A stretch of 16,120 bases of DNA from an uncultured Oscillospiraceae bacterium (GTDB taxonomy: Bacteria; Bacillota; Clostridia; Oscillospirales; Oscillospiraceae): NCBI GenBank assembly GCA_947628975.1, contig CANRBW010000016.1, forward strand, positions 1-16,120, in the 5' to 3' direction. The position numbers and the translations under genes were made by a program. Below, piece after piece: positions 13,070-16,120 of this stretch (position 1 is its first letter; each line of letters begins with the position of its first letter). The notes beneath the pieces were generated by a model that was not told where the DNA came from, ran no database searches, and saw only the letters and a program-made list of their open reading frames with translations.

Positions 13070-15706
13070 TCAGTTCAAACTGATATACCTCTTGCCCGTC
13101 TTTGTCTCCCGGCGTGTCCCCTTTCTTTCTGTCTGCTCCCGGATGCTGTCATCCACCTCCACCGCCTGGACGACCATCTCGCGGGCCAGCCGCTCCGCCT
13201 TCTCCCTCAGTCCCTCGTAGGTCAGCTCGCTTCCCCCGTCCCGGCCGCTGGCCATCATGTCATAGACCTCTCCCAGCCCGGCCTCGATCTCCCGGATCGT
13301 CATCCGGGTGCCGACCATATCCTTCAGCTTGGCCGCCTGGTCGTGGGTATCCGTCTGGTTGACCTTGATGTAGGTCTGTCCGTCCTCAGTCCTGGTCAGG
13401 TGGGCTTGCTTATACCAGTATTCCGCCCGCGCCTTCTGCTCCTTGATGGACGTCCGGAGCTCCCGCAGCTCCCTGATGTAGTCGCTGGGCTCCCGCGAGA
13501 ACTCCTCCCCGCCGCTCCCCCGCTCGGTCAGGCTTCCCCGTCCGTCTCCTTCTCCTCGAAGTCCGGGCACTCCCCGTCTGTCACTTCGTTCGGGATCCAG
13601 GTCGGATACACCTCGCAGGTGAATCCCCCCTTGTGCTTTTTGCACTTGAGACACCTTGCCATGGTATTCCTCGGAATTAAGTTGTCCAGAGCCATTTTTC
13701 TGTTCCTCCTTCATATAGATAATAGGGGACCCATCTCTATCAGTATCCACCCGTTCCACCACAAATGTACTCTGACGCGGGAACACAATTTCTTGCTCCT
13801 GGTTATTTCCATATCCAGCCAAATCCCGGCCGCTCTCGCTCTGGATGACCAGCGTGACCCGCCCTTTACCCTCTATCTTGTAGCCGTCCTCGCTGGTGGA
13901 GGCCGAGGTGTAAGCTGGGTATCGAACAGAGTTTCCTGGCCTGTGTTCCGCCAGAAATTTCTCCAGCGCCTCCGGCCCCTGCATATTGAAGTCTATGCGG
14001 CGGTACACCTTCCCCCGATAGATCGGCAGCTTCTCCAAGGCCCTGTCCAGCGCCCGCATCATGCGGTCCTGGTTCTGATCCAATGGGCGTCCATCCATCA
14101 GCGCCGCGTTGAGTTTGTAGCTCCCGCTGCTCTTGTAGCTGAGGAGCGCCCACTCCTCTTCATCCGACAGCTGGCCCCCAATTTTGTCCTCTATTATACT
14201 CCCTGTCCCCGGCTTTTGCAACCCCTCTCCGATGAAACCGTCCTTCTCCCCCTCCCGGGAGTACCTGCCCTCCTGTGGCGGCCCCGTCTGCCGGTCGGTG
14301 GCCTGGGCGGTCTGGCTGTTGGCCTTTTGCGCGTCGGTCTGGGTCCCCACAAGCAGACCCAGAGCCTCCATCTCCCCCTCCCAGGTCGTTCCGGCAAAGA
14401 TATTCATCCCGCCGTGCTGGTCGGCCGCGATCTCCTCCCAGAGATCCACGCCCTCAAGCCCGCCCAAGGCGGTGCTGTACACCGCTGCCAACCTGTCTGT
14501 CAGCTCAGGGCCGAGCTCCCGCTCCACCGCCCGCATGGTCTCCTCCGGGCTGACCTGTCCCTCGCGCACCAGCGCGTGATACAGTTCATGCCGCCAGAGC
14601 TGATAGGCGGTGTGTTCGGCGTGGTCGGCCCGGACGTAGACCTTGTTGCCCTTGATGTAGCCCCTGGCCTCCACCGTAACGCGCTCGCCCTGGTCGGTCT
14701 CGGTCTGGACGTGCAGGTTGCCGCCGGTAAACAGCACCAGTTCCATGCCATATTGCTCAGCCTCCGCCCTGGCCGCCCGAACGGCCTCGGTCTCACCTCC
14801 GGTGACCACCCGCACGCTGTCGGTCGTCACGCCGTCGGCGATCCCCAGCTCAGAGGAGCTTATCGCCCGGCCAACTTGGAGCGCGCCTGCGCCAGCGTCT
14901 GCCGGTCCCGCTCGATCTGCTCCGGCGGGATCGCCGCCTGGGCGGCCCTCCACTTGTTCAACTGCGACACCGGCACCCTCACCGTCAGCCCGTTGGCCGC
15001 CTTCGCGTAGACGTATGCTTCCTTCTTCATGGCTCACGCCCTCCTCACTGCCAAAGTAAAAGGGATAATCCTCCTCGGTCTGCGTCCCCTGGGTCTCCGG
15101 TCCCTGGATCTCCGTCCCGGCCCGCTCCGCCTCATCCATGGCGTCCAGCTGCCCCGCATTATAGGCCGCCTTGATCTGGTACTCGGTCAGCCCCGCCAGA
15201 TTCAGCGGCCCGGCCAGCGGCGCCCCGGCCCGGCCCCGCTCGGTCAGTCTTCCCCGTCCGTCTCCTCCGGCCACGGGCCGTTGGCCTCTCGGAGATCCCA
15301 CGCCTTCTCGAAGCACGCCTGGGGCGTCGGGTCCTCCGGCAGACTCTTGTACCATGTGAAGAACTCCTGGGCGTTCTCCTCCGTCTCCAGCGTCAGGCCC
15401 ACGGCCACGGCTTCCTCGTTCGTCGCTTTGATCCTGCCCATCAGTCTCCCGATCGTAAACGCCGAATTGTCCGTGATCTCCATATTTTTTCCCCCTAATG
15501 ATTCGATTGACTTTCCGTTGTTTCGTCGCCGGGTCGAGCCGTAGCGTAACATCAAATAGACCCAATCCATAGTTGCGGATAAGGTAGAACTGATCATGGG
15601 CGAACACATAGCCCCGCTCCGGGATGTCGCTCTCCTCCATCCCGGCATACTTCTGCATCTGGGCGCTTTGGATCTGCCGCCATTCCTGCCGTGTGGTCTT
15701 TATCAT
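13070..15706 (-). CDS. Long composite frame: phage polyvalent (MuF-neighbourhood) protein with zinc-peptidase-like and ADP-ribosyltransferase domains
   Basis: One frame is open for 878 codons from the ATG at 15706. Recognisable parts, in order: a 75-residue N-terminal segment (MIKTTRQEWRQIQ, then YVFAHDQFYLIRNYGLG); a LTEYQIKAAYNAGQLDAM segment; a peptidase-like domain (about 300-440) with HELYH (373-377, at 14576-14590) and downstream EEIAAD (424-429), resembling the C-terminal peptidase of phage MuF polyproteins; an ART domain (about 511-666) with Arg569 (VYRR), STS (603-605) and EQE with Glu639, the R-S-E, ExE class typical of arginine-specific ADP-ribosyltransferases; then a coiled-coil tail (about 740-865). 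Between these parts the frame is Gly/Arg/Pro-rich and overlaps three small genes in another frame, so it may be several genes or gene pieces joined by chance-open shadow sequence. Domain calls are firmer than the single-protein reading. Confidence 0.5.
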   Translation of the reverse strand: MIKTTRQEWRQIQSAQMQKYAGMEESDIPERGYVFAHDQFYLIRNYGLGLFDVTLRLDPATKQRKVNRIIRGKKYGDHGQFGVYDRETDGQDQSDERGSRGRGPDAGDGGERPGVLHMVQESAGGPDAPGVLREGVGSPRGQRPVAGGDGRGRLTERGRAGAPLAGPLNLAGLTEYQIKAAYNAGQLDAMDEAERAGTEIQGPETQGTQTEEDYPFYFGSEEGVSHEEGSIRLREGGQRADGEGAGVAVEQVEGRPGGDPAGADRAGPADAGAGALQVGRAISSSELGIADGVTTDSVRVVTGGETEAVRAARAEAEQYGMELVLFTGGNLHVQTETDQGERVTVEARGYIKGNKVYVRADHAEHTAYQLWRHELYHALVREGQVSPEETMRAVERELGPELTDRLAAVYSTALGGLEGVDLWEEIAADQHGGMNIFAGTTWEGEMEALGLLVGTQTDAQKANSQTAQATDRQTGPPQEGRYSREGEKDGFIGEGLQKPGTGSIIEDKIGGQLSDEEEWALLSYKSSGSYKLNAALMDGRPLDQNQDRMMRALDRALEKLPIYRGKVYRRIDFNMQGPEALEKFLAEHRPGNSVRYPAYTSASTSEDGYKIEGKGRVTLVIQSESGRDLAGYGNNQEQEIVFPRQSTFVVERVDTDRDGSPIIYMKEEQKNGSGQLNSEEYHGKVSQVQKAQGGIHLRGVSDLDPERSDRRGVPGLRGEGDGRGSLTERGSGGEEFSREPSDYIRELRELRTSIKEQKARAEYWYKQAHLTRTEDGQTYIKVNQTDTHDQAAKLKDMVGTRMTIREIEAGLGEVYDMMASGRDGGSELTYEGLREKAERLAREMVVQAVEVDDSIREQTERKGTRRETKTGKRYISLN
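13518..13550. repeat. 33-bp direct repeat, copy 1
   Basis: CCCCGCTCGGTCAG, one variable base, then CTTCCCCGTCCGTCTCCT. It matches 15234-15266 at 32 of 33 positions. On the - strand it encodes the end of the small gene (TDGE plus stop) and, in the long frame, GDGRGSLTERG. Confidence 0.85.
13528..13695 (-). CDS. Small CxxC phage head-module protein
   Basis: A 55-residue protein with a strong AAGGAGG site eight bases before the ATG at 13695; an inner ATG at 13662, with GAGGAA, would give 44 residues. The core CLKCKKHKGGFTCEVYP followed by WIPNEVTDGECPDFEE fits the small four-cysteine proteins (C-x2-C-x-x-H ... C-x2-YP-x2-IP ... C) commonly encoded right after MuF-type minor head genes in Firmicute prophages. 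It is probably zinc-binding. GC-rich third positions hold in this frame, not in the overlapping long one. It ends in EKETDGEA, nearly the same as the end of the small gene at 15244-15483, because of the 33-bp repeat. Confidence 0.6.
   Translation of the reverse strand: MALDNLIPRNTMARCLKCKKHKGGFTCEVYPTWIPNEVTDGECPDFEEKETDGEA
14238..14281. repeat. 44-bp direct repeat, copy 1 (RYSRE linker)
   Basis: Identical over 44 bases to 15762-15805. A further 14 identical bases (GCAACCCCTCTCCG) lie nearby at 14218-14231 and 15727-15740, with a different spacer between. On the - strand it encodes PPQEGRYSREGEKDG, the linker between the peptidase-like and ART domains. Confidence 0.9.
14860..15030 (-). CDS. 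Small basic phage-type protein of unknown function
   Basis: The 56-residue frame starts at an ATG at 15030, beginning MKKEAYVYAKAANGLTVRVP and closing with a helical, Arg/Gln/Ala-rich tail (QLNKWRAAQAAIPPEQIERD). A GTGAGGAGG ribosome site lies about 8 bases ahead. Third positions are GC-rich, as in real genes here. It lies wholly inside the long composite frame but in the other frame, where the long frame gives only Gly/Asp/Ala-rich sequence. Similar short proteins occur in Firmicute prophage head modules; I cannot name a family. Confidence 0.55.
   Translation of the reverse strand: MKKEAYVYAKAANGLTVRVPVSQLNKWRAAQAAIPPEQIERDRQTLAQARSKLAGR
15234..15266. repeat. 33-bp direct repeat, copy 2
   Basis: Same orientation as the copy at 13518-13550, 1,716 bases away, with one base difference (T at 15248 for G at 13532). 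In the long frame it encodes GDGRGRLTERG and covers the stop of the 79-aa gene. Confidence 0.85.
15244..15483 (-). CDS. Small acidic phage-type protein of unknown function
   Basis: The 79-residue frame starts at an ATG at 15483 with AGGGGG about 7 bases upstream. It begins MEITDNSAFTIGRLMGRIKA and contains ENAQEFFTWYKSLPEDPTPQ and ACFEKAWDLREANGPW, a plausible compact helical protein with good codon bias. It ends in EETDGED inside the 33-bp repeat that also ends the CxxC gene at 13528. It overlaps the long composite frame, whose translation across it is Gly/Arg/Pro-rich and looks non-native. Family not recognised. Confidence 0.55.
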   Translation of the reverse strand: MEITDNSAFTIGRLMGRIKATNEEAVAVGLTLETEENAQEFFTWYKSLPEDPTPQACFEKAWDLREANGPWPEETDGED

Positions 15707-15730
15707 ACCACGCCGCCCAGTTGAACGCAA
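15702..15730 (-). promoter_or_regulatory. Promoter-like element ahead of the composite frame
   Basis: On the - strand, -35 TTGCGT (15725-15730), exactly 17 bases, then TGG-extended -10 TATGAT (15702-15707). The -10 contains the ATG at 15706, so if this promoter is used, translation would begin at a later ATG such as those in the MQKYAGMEE segment. It lies directly downstream of the RYSRE linker repeat. Confidence 0.4.
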
Positions 15731-15761
15731 CCCCTCTCCGGTTCCCTTCCGCCGGATCTTC

Positions 15762-15805
15762 CCGTCCTTCTCCCCCTCCCGGGAGTACCTGCCCTCCTGT
15801 GGCGG
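15762..15805. repeat. 44-bp direct repeat, copy 2 (RYSRE linker)
   Basis: Second copy of the linker, in the same frame, just after the stop of the Amidase_6 fragment and ahead of the promoter-like element at 15702-15730. It has no domain of its own attached, so it looks like a stray duplicated junction. Confidence 0.9.
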
Positions 15806-15814
15806 GCGCGGCGG

Positions 15815-16075
15815 TCAGGAGCGGTCGGGGGGCTTTGGGGGATAGGCGCCCAGGATGTGGATGTAGCGGCGGCGGAGGACGTGATAGCTGCTCAGGGGCC
15901 GGTCGTCGGCGTCGTAGGAGTGGGCGGCGACCAGGGTGTTCTGGAGCGTGGGCCGCCGGCCCAGGGCGACGATGACCGGCGTGTGGCCCCAGACCCCCTC
16001 CCGGTACATCAGCTGGACGAAGTCCCCCGGCTCCAGCTGGTCCAGGTTGTCCACCTCCACCCTGTGGTCGGCGGA
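15815..16075 (-). pseudogene. C-terminal fragment of an Amidase_6-domain protein
   Basis: Open from a stop at 16076-16078 to a TGA at 15815. It encodes LEPGDFVQLMYREGVWGHTP, VIVALG, NTLVAAHSYDADDRPLSSY and RRRYIHILGAYPP. The GDxVQ...W.H..IV and AAH..D...RPLSSY...RYIHI pattern is the C-terminal half of the putative amidase domain Amidase_6 (NlpC/P60-like fold, with the catalytic His in HTP). The N-terminal half with the catalytic Cys is missing; a GTG at 16060 has no ribosome site. Upstream the sequence becomes AT-rich, so the gene is probably broken at about 16075. A degraded second copy lies at 12944-13053. Confidence 0.6.
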
Positions 16076-16086
16076 TCAGTCTTATT

Positions 16087-16111
16087 ACCTGAAATTCTAC
16101 ATCTTTCAGGT
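16087..16111. repeat. 8-bp perfect inverted repeat at the break of the amidase fragment
   Basis: ACCTGAAA (16087-16094) and TTTCAGGT (16104-16111) with a 9-base spacer. It lies in a short AT-rich patch directly beside the point where amidase homology ends, at the window edge. It may mark an insertion or recombination junction, or be an operator. Confidence 0.5.
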
Positions 16112-16120
16112 GGTGGAGGA

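Noticed and set aside
13343..15010. Open frame of 555 codons on the + strand through the phage-like region
   Set aside because: Its translation is Leu/Pro/His/Arg-rich with no domain, and the opposite strand carries clear peptidase and ART motifs in matching phase.
13518..15805. Repeats considered as a CRISPR array
   Set aside because: There are only two copies of each unit, of different lengths, widely and unequally spaced and lying in coding frames.

Overview
The window is high-GC DNA. It reads like a spore-forming clostridial Bacillota, most likely an Oscillospiraceae-type gut bacterium. The reasons are Firmicute-style his gene order with ATGA couplings, strong GGAGG ribosome sites, a SleL/YaaH-like LysM-GH18 cortex hydrolase, and a Spo0A-family regulator. 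The lineage is an inference; no rRNA is present.

Left part (1-4890, + strand): the 3' end of hisD, then hisB-hisH-hisA-hisF-hisI-hisE, tightly coupled, followed directly by rsmA (ksgA) and a GNAT acetyltransferase, and closed by an intrinsic terminator (4858-4886). The his enzymes run from PR-ATP hydrolysis (HisE), ring opening (HisI), isomerisation (HisA) and glutamine-dependent cyclisation (HisF/HisH) to dehydration (HisB) and final oxidation (HisD).

Second part (4890-8509, + strand): a cell-wall module with an Amidase_3-SH3 protein, a LysM-LysM-GH18 enzyme and an 80-aa unknown. None has a signal peptide, which fits mother-cell or spore roles. A 450-bp regulatory region follows, with an extended -10 promoter, strong hairpins, three tandem Spo0A-box-like sites, an AT-rich stretch, and a second promoter with an inverted repeat across its -35/spacer. 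It leads to a Spo0A homologue whose receiver domain has lost the acidic pocket and the conserved lysine.

Third part (8506-12880): a convergent Xer-type tyrosine recombinase (- strand) shares a CTAG stop palindrome with the Spo0A-like gene. A perfect 14-bp inverted repeat sits just upstream of its start. Beyond it are gene remnants, including a piece of a Rep_trans replication initiator (Tn916-type elements). Then comes a lower-GC cargo unit: a YczE-like membrane protein and an MFS transporter (- strand), diverging from an AraC regulator (+ strand). The two promoters overlap at their -35 elements, and a terminator ends the unit. This part looks horizontally acquired.

Right part (12900-16120, - strand): a rearranged phage head-gene (MuF-neighbourhood) remnant. 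One reading frame is open for 2.6 kb and carries a zinc-peptidase-like segment (HELYH) and an R-S-E ADP-ribosyltransferase domain (STS, EQE). Three convincing small genes lie inside it, all in one other frame. The locus is full of direct repeats: 33 bp, 44 bp, and two copies of the 3' end of an Amidase_6 gene that flank the whole block. The Spo0A-like regulator and this repeat-rich toxin/polyvalent locus are the two parts most worth further study.
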